This document shows positions 30,514-38,775 of a stretch of 64,000 nucleotides of DNA, piece by piece. Made by a program: the position numbers and the translations under genes. This DNA is from CAZYHU01 sp964524475 (GTDB taxonomy: Bacteria; Patescibacteriota; Minisyncoccia; Phycocordibacterales; UBA1006): the NCBI GenBank assembly GCA_964524475.1, contig CAZGCO010000002.1, forward strand, positions 1 to 64,000, read 5' to 3'. The notes beneath the pieces were generated by a model, which was given only the letters and a program-made list of their open reading frames with translations, was not told where the DNA came from and ran no database searches. Position 1 is the stretch's first letter. Each line of letters starts with the position of its first letter.

Positions 30514-32730
30514 ATGGATCTCTCTCAAATCACCTACATAGGAAAAACTGATTTCAGAAATACCCTGACCCAGTTCGGTATCCGCGCAAAGGATCGTTTT
30601 CGTCATATGTATATCATTGGAAAATCAGGAACAGGAAAAACAACTCTTATAGAGAACCTTATCGTACAGGATATCTATCACGGTAATGGTGTGGCGTTTA
30701 TTGATCCACACGGTGAAAGTGCTGACAAAATATTAAAATACATTCCGACGTCACGTATTCATGATGTGATTTATTTTAATCCTGGTGACAGTGAATATCC
30801 TGTAGCGTTTAATCCCATGGAAATATCTGATAATGCGACTGCTGCAGAACGGTCACTCATTACCGATGGACTCATGACCGTGTTCAAGAAAATCTGGCCA
30901 GATGCGTTTTCAGGACGTATGGAATACATATTGAATAATACTATGTTGGCACTGTTGGAATATCCCGAACCGTCACTCCTGGGTATTAATCGTATGCTTA
31001 CCGACAAAGAATATCGTAAAAAAGTAGTCATGAATGTACAGGATCCGACAGTACGTAATGCATGGGATGAATTAAACAAATGGGATGACAAGAGATGGAG
31101 TGAAGCAATCGGGGCACTGGTAAACAAAATCGGACAATTCACAACCAATCCAATCGTACGTAATATCATTGGACAGCCGAAATCTACCTTCAATTTCCGT
31201 CAGGTGATGGACGAGAAAAAAATCCTCATTATGAATATGTCCAAGGGGCTTATCGGAGATCAATCCGCAGCGCTCCTGGGTGCGATGCTCATCACAAAAA
31301 TATATTTGGCTGGTATGTCACGTGCGAATATGACAGCAGAACAATTGGAACAAGCTGCACCACTGTATTTTTATGTGGATGAGTTTCAAAACTTTGCAAA
31401 TGATAGTTTTGCAAATATATTATCAGAAGCACGCAAGTATAAACTAGCACTGATTGTTGCGAATCAATATATTGCACAGATGGAAGAAACGATTCGTGAT
31501 GCAGTATTCGGGAACATGGGAACAACGATTACATTTCGTCTGGGGCCATTGGATGCAGAGTTCGTAGAGCGTGTATATGCACCTGTGTTCACCAGTGAAG
31601 ATTTACAAAACATTGCGTTTGGACAGATATTCCTCACGCTCCTCATTGACGGTATGGCATCGAAACCTTTTTCTGCACTTACACTTCCACCGATACAGCC
31701 AACCGAAGAACCACAACGCGATCGTGTTATTGATGAATCACGGCGTGTATATGCACGAACACGCAAAGCTGTCGAAGAAAAAATCATGGCATGGTTCATG
31801 GAACAACGCAGTTTCAAGAATGCTCAAAAATCAAGTGACGAAAAACCAATAGGTGAATCAGGAGTATCAGGAACAGGTGCATCACGTACCTATACTGCAC
31901 CCGTAAAAAAACCAGTGGAGACAGTGGTTGTTTCTGCTCTTGAAATACCACCACCAATAAAGCCAGGATTCGTGAATCATGTCGAAGAAGTCATTAGTGA
32001 TACAGAAACAGAAGCAGAATTAGAAGACATATTAGGATTCGATATATTAGTACCTGTTCATGAATCACTACCTGCCGCAAAACCGGTTGCTCCGGTGATT
32101 ACATCACAAAAATCTGTAATGCCGCCTGTATTACAAAAAACAGAAAACAATAAACCATTTCTCAAAAAAGAATTTACAAAAAAACCAGAACAAAAATTTG
32201 TAAAAAATACTCCTTACAATAATGGAATAAAGAATACATCTCAGACGGGTCCTGCAGTGTCATCAATAAAAACATCAGTAAAAAAACCAGATGAGATGAT
32301 AAAATTGTTCATACCAAAATCAGTTATACCTAATAAAAAACCAGAACAAAAAATAATCAAACCAGAAGTACAAAAAACACCATTAACTATACCCGTAACA
32401 CAAAAACCATTTATCAAAAAAGATTTTTCAAAAGCTGCAAAATCTGAAACAAAAAATGCACTCCTTGAGCTCTTGCAAAAAACAGAACGAGAAAGAAATA
32501 AAGAGGTGGTACAAAAACAAGAAAACATACAACAAAAAGATAATGAAAAACCAAAAGCATTACAACAGGTTTTAAAAAAAACCAAAACTAACAAAGAGCG
32601 ATTAGAAGAAATATTTCAAAAATCTGCAACATATCGAGGAGGTGACGATCTCCCAGAAAAAAAATCAGATGACGGAGTAGTCAAAGAAGTTCCCTTACGA
32701 GTACTCCAAGACTTGTTCCAATCGGTATAA
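30514..32730 (+). CDS. TraG/VirD4-like ATPase with a long disordered C-terminal tail
   Basis: 738 residues. The first 400 form a conjugation-type coupling ATPase: Walker A GKSGTGKTT (36-44), the segment GVAFIDPHGESADKIL and Walker B LYFYVDEFQNF (from 284), with SEARKYKLALIVANQYI after it. The N-terminal membrane helices of VirD4 are absent. From about 405 on, the sequence is low-complexity, rich in Lys, Pro, Gln and Thr, with repeated KKP and KPEQK units. Such ATPases are common in Patescibacteria, where they could drive DNA uptake, pilus function or DNA transfer. The lamin-tail protein gene follows after 12 bp. Confidence 0.85.
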   Translation: MDLSQITYIGKTDFRNTLTQFGIRAKDRFRHMYIIGKSGTGKTTLIENLIVQDIYHGNGVAFIDPHGESADKILKYIPTSRIHDVIYFNPGDSEYPVAFNPMEISDNATAAERSLITDGLMTVFKKIWPDAFSGRMEYILNNTMLALLEYPEPSLLGINRMLTDKEYRKKVVMNVQDPTVRNAWDELNKWDDKRWSEAIGALVNKIGQFTTNPIVRNIIGQPKSTFNFRQVMDEKKILIMNMSKGLIGDQSAALLGAMLITKIYLAGMSRANMTAEQLEQAAPLYFYVDEFQNFANDSFANILSEARKYKLALIVANQYIAQMEETIRDAVFGNMGTTITFRLGPLDAEFVERVYAPVFTSEDLQNIAFGQIFLTLLIDGMASKPFSALTLPPIQPTEEPQRDRVIDESRRVYARTRKAVEEKIMAWFMEQRSFKNAQKSSDEKPIGESGVSGTGASRTYTAPVKKPVETVVVSALEIPPPIKPGFVNHVEEVISDTETEAELEDILGFDILVPVHESLPAAKPVAPVITSQKSVMPPVLQKTENNKPFLKKEFTKKPEQKFVKNTPYNNGIKNTSQTGPAVSSIKTSVKKPDEMIKLFIPKSVIPNKKPEQKIIKPEVQKTPLTIPVTQKPFIKKDFSKAAKSETKNALLELLQKTERERNKEVVQKQENIQQKDNEKPKALQQVLKKTKTNKERLEEIFQKSATYRGGDDLPEKKSDDGVVKEVPLRVLQDLFQSV

Positions 32731-32742
32731 TTATAGGTGTAT

Positions 32743-34278
32743 ATGAAAACTTTATTTTTTAATATATTATATCGTATAAATATTTTGAAATGTATACAAA
32801 AAACCATTTTCTCTATGGGGGTGGTTTTTTGTTTGTCTGTTGGACATATTACCCATGCAGATATTATTATTAATGAAATTGCATGGATGGGTACAACAAC
32901 CTCAACGGCTGATGAATGGATAGAGTTATATAATAATGGCGCCAGTCCAGTGAATATAGATGGTTGGTCGTTATCTGCATCAGATGGATCACCAGTAATT
33001 TCATTGTCAGGTAGTATCTCTGCCGGAGGGTATGCAGTATTAGAGCGTACTGATGATACAACAGTTCCCGGAGTAACCGCGTTGGTAATATATACTGGAG
33101 CATTATCAAATGACGGTGAGCATTTGATATTAAAAAATAATACCAATCAAACCATGGATGAAATAAACGCTATCGGTGGATGGCCAAAGGGCGATGCAGA
33201 TACAAAGAAAACCATGCAAAAAAATAGTGGTGTTTGGGTAACAGGAACAGCTACACCAGGATTGATAAATGTTACTACCGACGATACGTCTTCTTCAGGA
33301 GTAAGCGGTAGTGGAAGTGGTTCAGGAACAAGTACGACTACTACAAATACTACTTCAAAAGAAGAAGATACAGAAAGAATTGAAATTTATAAAGACCCTA
33401 CATATTCTGCACGTATGGTATTACCAAATATTATTGTCACAGGAAATCCATTCCCTGTGTCAGCAATAGTAATGCAAGATGAAAAATATAAATTATTAAC
33501 AGGAAAATATGAATGGAGTATGGGTGATGGGGAATTTTTTACCTATAATGAAAATAAATTATTTGATTATACGTACGAATATCCAGGTGAATATATTATA
33601 CAGTTTCGATATTATCCTAGTATCTTTAGTACAGAACCCAGCAGTCTCCATGAAAGGAAAATTACAGTAATACCAGATGCTGTATATATTGAAAAGATTT
33701 CTACTAGCGGTGTTGTTACCTTGAAAAACATGTCGACAAATACCGTCGATATCAAGGGGTGGAAAATTGTAAACAAGATAAATGGAGATAGTTTTATTTT
33801 TCCTGTAACGTCGGTCCCCGTAAATGGTCAAATTTATATAGGTCCAGAAAAAACAGGAAAAGTATTTCCTATAAAAAATACAATACTCTTGAACGCATTA
33901 GGAAGAGAAACATTTCGACCTCTATCAGAAAAGAATATGACTGACAGTGGGTGGTCTATGGGTGAAAATAATCCCTATGATACATTATCTGCAACAGGGG
34001 ATATAGAACTGTTGTCTGATATTAATCCTGATGCATTTGTTACACAAAACAATCCTGATACAGAGAGTCGTTTCGGTGCGTCAATATATCAGCTGGGTGA
34101 CATATTGAGAAATATATTACGACAAGGAAAATCCCCGATGGTTGTATTGATTTTATTATTAGGAATAGTATCTGGAATATTTTTTTTGGCAGAATATTAT
34201 ATACATAAAAAACAAAATAAACGAGACAGATTAGAAGATAGTGAAATATCTGGAGATACGGGCGAAACTATGTTATAG
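32743..34278 (+). CDS. lamin-tail domain surface protein with PKD-like domain and C-terminal anchor
   Basis: 511 residues. A signal peptide at about 20-40 (FSMGVVFCLSVGHITHAD) precedes a first lamin-tail domain (IIINEIAWMGTTTSTADEW, ELYN, WSLSASDG). A Ser/Gly/Thr linker follows, then a PKD-like domain (YEWSMGDGEFFTYN, YPGEYIIQFRY), a second lamin-tail-like beta domain (YIEKISTSGVVTLKNMS) and a membrane helix near 455-478 followed by KKQNKR. This looks like a cell-surface adhesin or scaffold anchored in the membrane. The start at 32743 follows a TATAAT overlapping the end of the previous gene; 32737 is possible. Confidence 0.85.
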   Translation: MKTLFFNILYRINILKCIQKTIFSMGVVFCLSVGHITHADIIINEIAWMGTTTSTADEWIELYNNGASPVNIDGWSLSASDGSPVISLSGSISAGGYAVLERTDDTTVPGVTALVIYTGALSNDGEHLILKNNTNQTMDEINAIGGWPKGDADTKKTMQKNSGVWVTGTATPGLINVTTDDTSSSGVSGSGSGSGTSTTTTNTTSKEEDTERIEIYKDPTYSARMVLPNIIVTGNPFPVSAIVMQDEKYKLLTGKYEWSMGDGEFFTYNENKLFDYTYEYPGEYIIQFRYYPSIFSTEPSSLHERKITVIPDAVYIEKISTSGVVTLKNMSTNTVDIKGWKIVNKINGDSFIFPVTSVPVNGQIYIGPEKTGKVFPIKNTILLNALGRETFRPLSEKNMTDSGWSMGENNPYDTLSATGDIELLSDINPDAFVTQNNPDTESRFGASIYQLGDILRNILRQGKSPMVVLILLLGIVSGIFFLAEYYIHKKQNKRDRLEDSEISGDTGETML

Positions 34279-34279
34279 T
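34274..34279 (+). promoter_or_regulatory. -10 box TATAGT for pth (leaderless)
   Basis: TATAGT overlaps the stop of the preceding gene and ends 6 nt before the ATG at 34286. Confidence 0.6.
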
Positions 34280-34285
34280 CAGGAT

Positions 34286-34885
34286 ATGTACACAGATTAT
34301 ATCGTTATTGCCCTGGGAAATCCAGGAGATGATTATACCTATACCCGCCACAATGCAGGGTGGATTGTTAGTGATCAAATATGTGGAGAGCAGAATTTTT
34401 CATATCAAAAACAGCTTCGTGCATGGATAGCAAAACATAATATTGCAGGAAAACAGTGGGTGTTCATAAAACCAGATACGTATATGAACGAATCAGGTTC
34501 TATTATATCGCTGATTATGCGTCAGTATCCTGATGTACCTGCTGACCATCTGATTATCATGCATGACGACGTGGATCTGGTTTTAGGCGACATAAAACTA
34601 TCATATGATCGTGGGTCAGGGGGACATAATGGTATAAAATCTCTGATACAACATATCGGAAACAGTCAGTTCGTCCGCTATCGTATTGGTATATCACGTA
34701 CCACAGAAACAGGTATGATGGTAAAACCGGATGTATTAGGCAGGTTTCATGCTGATGAATTGGCAATATTGGAACAGGTAGGAAAATCTATTGAACAGAT
34801 ATCTATCAGTATAAGTAATCAGGGATTCAAAAAAACACAGTCGGTATATAAGATGATTTCACACAATAATGTGGCAAAAAAATAA
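34286..34885 (+). CDS. pth: peptidyl-tRNA hydrolase
   Basis: 199 residues from the ATG at 34286, chosen from the promoter and family length. The enzyme releases peptides from peptidyl-tRNA. Catalytic motifs are present: ALGNPGDDYTYTRHNAGW (Asn and the catalytic His), KPDTYMNESGSI, IMHDDVDL (Asp) and GSGGHNGIKSL. The last eight codons and the stop lie inside the left arm of a 66-bp perfect palindrome. Confidence 0.95.
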   Translation: MYTDYIVIALGNPGDDYTYTRHNAGWIVSDQICGEQNFSYQKQLRAWIAKHNIAGKQWVFIKPDTYMNESGSIISLIMRQYPDVPADHLIIMHDDVDLVLGDIKLSYDRGSGGHNGIKSLIQHIGNSQFVRYRIGISRTTETGMMVKPDVLGRFHADELAILEQVGKSIEQISISISNQGFKKTQSVYKMISHNNVAKK

Positions 34886-34927
34886 TCTCCCCTATAGGGG
34901 AGATTATTTTTTTGCCACATTATTGTG
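34862..34927. terminator. 66-bp perfect palindromic terminator between pth and rpsA
   Basis: Every base of 34862-34894 pairs with 34895-34927, centred on CCCCTATAGGGG, with A7/T7 tracts inside. The left arm contains the coding end of pth; the right arm ends 15 bp before the rpsA stop. Confidence 0.92.
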
Positions 34928-34941
34928 GATTCATGATACAA

Positions 34942-36024
34942 CTATTTGTTTGCTTCAACATATGACAATGTCATACGGTGTTCTTTTGCATCAAATAGAG
35001 TAATTTTGAAAGAGTATGATTTACCTAATGACAACGTTTCTTTCAGTTTCTTTTCATCTCCGAATTCTGATACATGAACGAGTCCTGCAACACCTTCTTC
35101 GATAGAAACTAATGCTCCGTGTTTGTTAAACTTGATAACTACTCCTGAAACAACACTGTCTTTTGCATATTTTTCTGATGCTATTGTCCATGGGTTCGCA
35201 CCAAGTTGTTTTATAGACAATGAAATTTTACCATCTTTGATTTCGATAACTTTTACAGATACCTTGTCGCCGATTTTGTACATAGTACGAGGATCATCAA
35301 TGAGTGACCATCCGATTTCTGAGATGTGAACCAATCCTTCTAATCCTTCTTCTACTTTGACAAATATTCCGAAATCTACCACACCAGTTACTTCACCTGA
35401 CAATTCTTGACCAACAACATATTTCTGAACAATTTCTTTCTTGTCTTCTTTGGTATTTCCTTTTTCAGAGAATATTAATTTTCCTTCTTTTGGACTTACG
35501 CCAATAATAGTAAGAGCAAATTTTTCACCTACAAGTTTTTTCAATTCTTTTTGGATTTCGTCTTTGTTTGCATCACCGACACGTGGATAGTGTTCTGCTT
35601 TTAATTGTGACGCAGGAAGAAATCCTGCAATTCCTTGCCATTCTACAATGAGTCCTCCTTTGTTTGCTTCTTTAACAGCAAGTTCTAGTATTTGACCTGA
35701 TTTCATCACCGCGTCTGCTTCTGACCAGACAAGTGCCTGACGAGCTTCTTTGAGTGATAGTTCAATATATCCATCAGCGTTTTCGCGTTCGATAATTTTA
35801 CCGGTTACGATATCTCCAATGTTGATATTTTTAATCATGTCCTTTGCAGTCATGAATTCACGTCCGTAAATTAAACCTGTTCCGATAGGAGAGAGATCTA
35901 CATACATAGATACTCCTTCTACACCAATAACAGTTCCTTCGATAACGTCGCCTATTTCTGGCATTTTGACGATGTCTTTTTCTATAAGACCTTTCATCAT
36001 ATTCTCAGCAATTTTTTCTGACAT
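34942..36024 (-). CDS. rpsA: 30S ribosomal protein S1 (four S1 domains)
   Basis: 360 residues with four S1 RNA-binding repeats, beginning at about residues 22, 106, 192 and 278 (for example GDVIEGTVIGVEGVSMYVDL, GQELSGEVTGVVDFGIFVKV with LEGLVHISEIGW, and VVSGVVIKFNKHGALVSI with VAGLVHVSEFG). E. coli S1 has six. In this genome, which shows no Shine-Dalgarno motifs, S1 would be expected to matter for mRNA recruitment to the 30S subunit. It is preceded by a structured spacer of about 200 bp. Confidence 0.9.
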   Translation of the reverse strand: MSEKIAENMMKGLIEKDIVKMPEIGDVIEGTVIGVEGVSMYVDLSPIGTGLIYGREFMTAKDMIKNINIGDIVTGKIIERENADGYIELSLKEARQALVWSEADAVMKSGQILELAVKEANKGGLIVEWQGIAGFLPASQLKAEHYPRVGDANKDEIQKELKKLVGEKFALTIIGVSPKEGKLIFSEKGNTKEDKKEIVQKYVVGQELSGEVTGVVDFGIFVKVEEGLEGLVHISEIGWSLIDDPRTMYKIGDKVSVKVIEIKDGKISLSIKQLGANPWTIASEKYAKDSVVSGVVIKFNKHGALVSIEEGVAGLVHVSEFGDEKKLKETLSLGKSYSFKITLFDAKEHRMTLSYVEANK

Positions 36025-36200
36025 AATAATTACATCGCTTTTCGCGAACCCATCTGATTATGATAACGATAAACTCATTATCTACAGACATATACTGCTG
36101 TTCTCGGTCTTATTTCTCTCAAGAGAGTAAACAAACAGAGGGGTTAGGGCAGTAAATGAGGTTATTAATAGACTAGTTGTATATAACATTTTTAAGAGAA
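36025..36200 (-). promoter_or_regulatory. possible rpsA leader
   Basis: On the minus strand a TTGCCT about 18 bp from a TATATA-like element near 36170-36195 would give a leader of about 140 nt. The leader contains small stems (CTCTC/GAGAG and TCGC/GCGA close to the ATG). A 5' leader this long is unusual here and fits autoregulation of S1. No known motif was recognised. Confidence 0.3.
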
Positions 36201-36287
36201 AAAGGCAAGGATTATTGACACTTTAAATTATATATGTATTATTCATATTTGAATTCATTTTTATTTTATAACTTAATATATTTTACC

Positions 36288-37928
36288 ATGCAAAAAAACG
36301 CGCTTTTAATGTTTTCCGATAAAGACGGAAGTGAAATAATAGCCCAGAGACTTATTAATCTGGGTTACCATCTCTATGGTTCTGCAGGAACTACTAAACA
36401 CCTCATTCGAATAGGTATAGAAATTATTGATATCGCGACTATGGTTGGAGATCCCATCCTCAATCATAAAGTTGTATCCTTGAGTCGTGAGATTCATGCA
36501 GGGCTTTTAGCGAATGGATCTGAAGAATTTGCCGAGCTTGCTAATCTGAATATTCAACCTTTCGAAGTTGTTCTCATTGATTTATATCCACTTGAGCAAA
36601 CAGTTGCAAAAGAGGGTGTGACTATTGAAAAGGTACGAGAAACAACAGACATTGGTGGCCCTACTGCTGCATCTTCTGCTGCAAAGGGTTGTAGAGTAAT
36701 AGGCATCGAAGTTGCCCAAAGAGAAATCATCCTTTCCTGGCTTGAAGCGGGAAAACCTGATGAACAAGAGTTTCTGTTAAAATTAGAAGCCCATGTAAAT
36801 TATTTTGTGAGCCGGTATCGTGGACTCTCTGCAAACTTTTTAGATGTGGATAAAAATTATCTCATTATCCATGGGGGGATTATTCGCAAATTAAAGTACG
36901 GAGAAAACCCACATCAAAAGTTTGCCGCGCTGTATGCAGTAGATAACAATGATCCATTGGCGTTACATAATTTTGATATTGTGTACCCACAAGGGGCACG
37001 AGATAGTTATGTAACAGCAACAGATGTTGATAGAGTTGTTGAAACAGTTATTCGGATTTGCGCAGGCAATAAATTAAATTATAAAAAACCTGGATTTGTA
37101 ACAGTTGCAGTAAAACACGGTAATGCGTGCGGTGCTTCTTTTAATAAATCAGAAGAGGTTTCAATCCTTAATGCAATTTCAGGAGATTGTGAAGCTGTAT
37201 TGGGAGCCGTAGTGGCTTGTAATTTTATTATCACCAAAGAATACCTTGAGTTAATTTTTCGCTCCCATGACCCGCAAGGGAAAAAATGGGGGATGTTGGC
37301 AGCATTAGTCTGTCAAGATATTGAACCAGAAGCACTAGCGGTTTTAAAGGGAAGAAATTCCAACTGCCTGGTGTATGTTAATGATTTCTTTAACACCAAA
37401 ATCGGCCCAGAACATATGCAAAAAACAATGTTTCGTAGTGTCCGTGGAGGTTTTATTAAACAGGATGCCTCGGTGTTCATTCCTTGTTTTACTGCTGATA
37501 ATCAAGAGTTATACATGACTTCTGATAAATTATTAAGTACTGACAAACAAAATCTTATTTTTGCATGGGCGATTAATAGTACCAGTAACAGCAATACTAT
37601 TACCATAGTAAGAAATGGTAAATTGCTTGGTAATGCAGTGGGTCAACAAAAGAGAGTTGCGAGTAGTAAGCTTGCAATAGAAAAAGCTGAATTTTCAATT
37701 CAGTACCAAAATCAATCACCAATTGTTGACTCGAATACGGTAGCTTGGGGAGATTCATTCTTCCCTTATCCTGATGGCATAGAAGTATTAGCTAATGCAG
37801 GAGTAAAAATCATTGGGGCCACGCGAGGATCTAAAAGAGATTTAGAAATTTTTACATTTTGCCTAGAACGGGAAATTACTTGTGTCACATTTCCTGATAC
37901 AATAGCCCGCGGTTTCTTTGCTCATTAA
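36288..37928 (+). CDS. purH: bifunctional AICAR transformylase/IMP cyclohydrolase (divergent)
   Basis: 546 residues from the ATG at 36288 (an earlier in-frame ATG at 36234 adds a hydrophobic stretch unlike the family). The N-terminal IMP cyclohydrolase part has MFSDKDGSEIIAQRL and AGTTKHL, with TDIGGPTAASSAAKG. The transformylase part has LKYGENPHQKFA and VKHGNACGASF, keeping the catalytic Lys-His, and ends with DSFFPYPDGIEVLANAGV, GATRGS and TFPDTIARGFFAH. PurH does the last two steps of IMP synthesis. No other pur gene is adjacent. Confidence 0.92.
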   Translation: MQKNALLMFSDKDGSEIIAQRLINLGYHLYGSAGTTKHLIRIGIEIIDIATMVGDPILNHKVVSLSREIHAGLLANGSEEFAELANLNIQPFEVVLIDLYPLEQTVAKEGVTIEKVRETTDIGGPTAASSAAKGCRVIGIEVAQREIILSWLEAGKPDEQEFLLKLEAHVNYFVSRYRGLSANFLDVDKNYLIIHGGIIRKLKYGENPHQKFAALYAVDNNDPLALHNFDIVYPQGARDSYVTATDVDRVVETVIRICAGNKLNYKKPGFVTVAVKHGNACGASFNKSEEVSILNAISGDCEAVLGAVVACNFIITKEYLELIFRSHDPQGKKWGMLAALVCQDIEPEALAVLKGRNSNCLVYVNDFFNTKIGPEHMQKTMFRSVRGGFIKQDASVFIPCFTADNQELYMTSDKLLSTDKQNLIFAWAINSTSNSNTITIVRNGKLLGNAVGQQKRVASSKLAIEKAEFSIQYQNQSPIVDSNTVAWGDSFFPYPDGIEVLANAGVKIIGATRGSKRDLEIFTFCLEREITCVTFPDTIARGFFAH

Positions 37929-37947
37929 AACTACATGCTAGATTTTA

Positions 37948-37982
37948 CAAAATCCCTAATCAATTGGTTAGGGGTTTTTTGT
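37948..37982 (+). terminator. hairpin terminator after purH
   Basis: CAAAATCCCTAA pairs with TTAGGGGTTTT (one G-T) and a T-run follows. Confidence 0.8.
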
Positions 37983-38015
37983 ATGAGTATATTGGTCAGA
38001 TAGGGGATAATCTGC

Positions 38016-38021
38016 TAGGAT
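38016..38021 (+). promoter_or_regulatory. -10 box TAGGAT for the 38028 gene (leaderless)
   Basis: TAGGAT ends 6 nt before the ATG at 38028. Confidence 0.5.
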
Positions 38022-38027
38022 ACGATT

Positions 38028-38744
38028 ATGTATACACCACATCCATGGGAACGAGAATATCAAAATCCACAATTTCTGACTTTGGGGACAGAGCCTCTTT
38101 CTGATATTCGGGATTTTATGAAATGGATCAAAAAAACAGGTCGGAAAAATATTGAAAATACTGATGGTTATTTTTCCGATCTGTTAGCAGAATATTTTGT
38201 ACTTGATCTCGGTTGTGGGAATGGTAAAAACCTGAAATATATAGTTAGTCATTTTTGTAAACAGGGTATAGGGTATGATATCTCTGAAACAGCTATTACG
38301 ATGGCACGTGAATTAGCTTTAGATTTACCTCTGCAATATGAAACAAGATCGATAGCAGAACCTTTTAATATTCCAAACAATACAATAGATATTATTCTGG
38401 ATGCGACATCGTCGAATGCATTAAACCATGCAGAACGAGAAATGTTTTTGTCCGAGGTTCATCGCGTTATGAAACCTACTGCATATTTTTTTACTCGAGC
38501 ACTGTGTCTGGATGGTGATACAAATGCACGGAATCTGGTGCGTGATTTCCCAGGTGATGAACCATCTACATATATATTACCGGGTACAGGTATGATTGAA
38601 ACAGTTTTTTCCAAGGAGGATTTTATAAATACCTATGAACCCTTGTTCAATATTCTTAAAATAGAAAAAACCACCGGTTATCAAAAATGGGGGAATCAGT
38701 CATATAAACGAAATTATTGGGTGGCATATCTGCAGAAAAAATAA
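38028..38744 (+). CDS. class I SAM-dependent methyltransferase
   Basis: 238 residues. SAM motif I is FVLDLGCGNGKNLKYI; motif II is the acidic IGYDISETAITMA; and NTIDIILDATSSNALNHAE with FLSEVHRVMKPTAYFFTR matches Methyltransf_11-type enzymes. About 60 residues precede the Rossmann core. The substrate cannot be told. It is monocistronic, with its stop inside a palindromic terminator shared with convergent dnaE. Confidence 0.88.
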   Translation: MYTPHPWEREYQNPQFLTLGTEPLSDIRDFMKWIKKTGRKNIENTDGYFSDLLAEYFVLDLGCGNGKNLKYIVSHFCKQGIGYDISETAITMARELALDLPLQYETRSIAEPFNIPNNTIDIILDATSSNALNHAEREMFLSEVHRVMKPTAYFFTRALCLDGDTNARNLVRDFPGDEPSTYILPGTGMIETVFSKEDFINTYEPLFNILKIEKTTGYQKWGNQSYKRNYWVAYLQKK

Positions 38745-38775
38745 AAACAACACTATTGTTAGTGTTGTTTTTATT
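38740..38775. terminator. palindromic terminator between the methyltransferase gene and dnaE
   Basis: Perfect 16-bp arms (38740-38755 and 38760-38775) around TTGT; the stop codons of both convergent genes fall in or at the arms. Confidence 0.88.
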
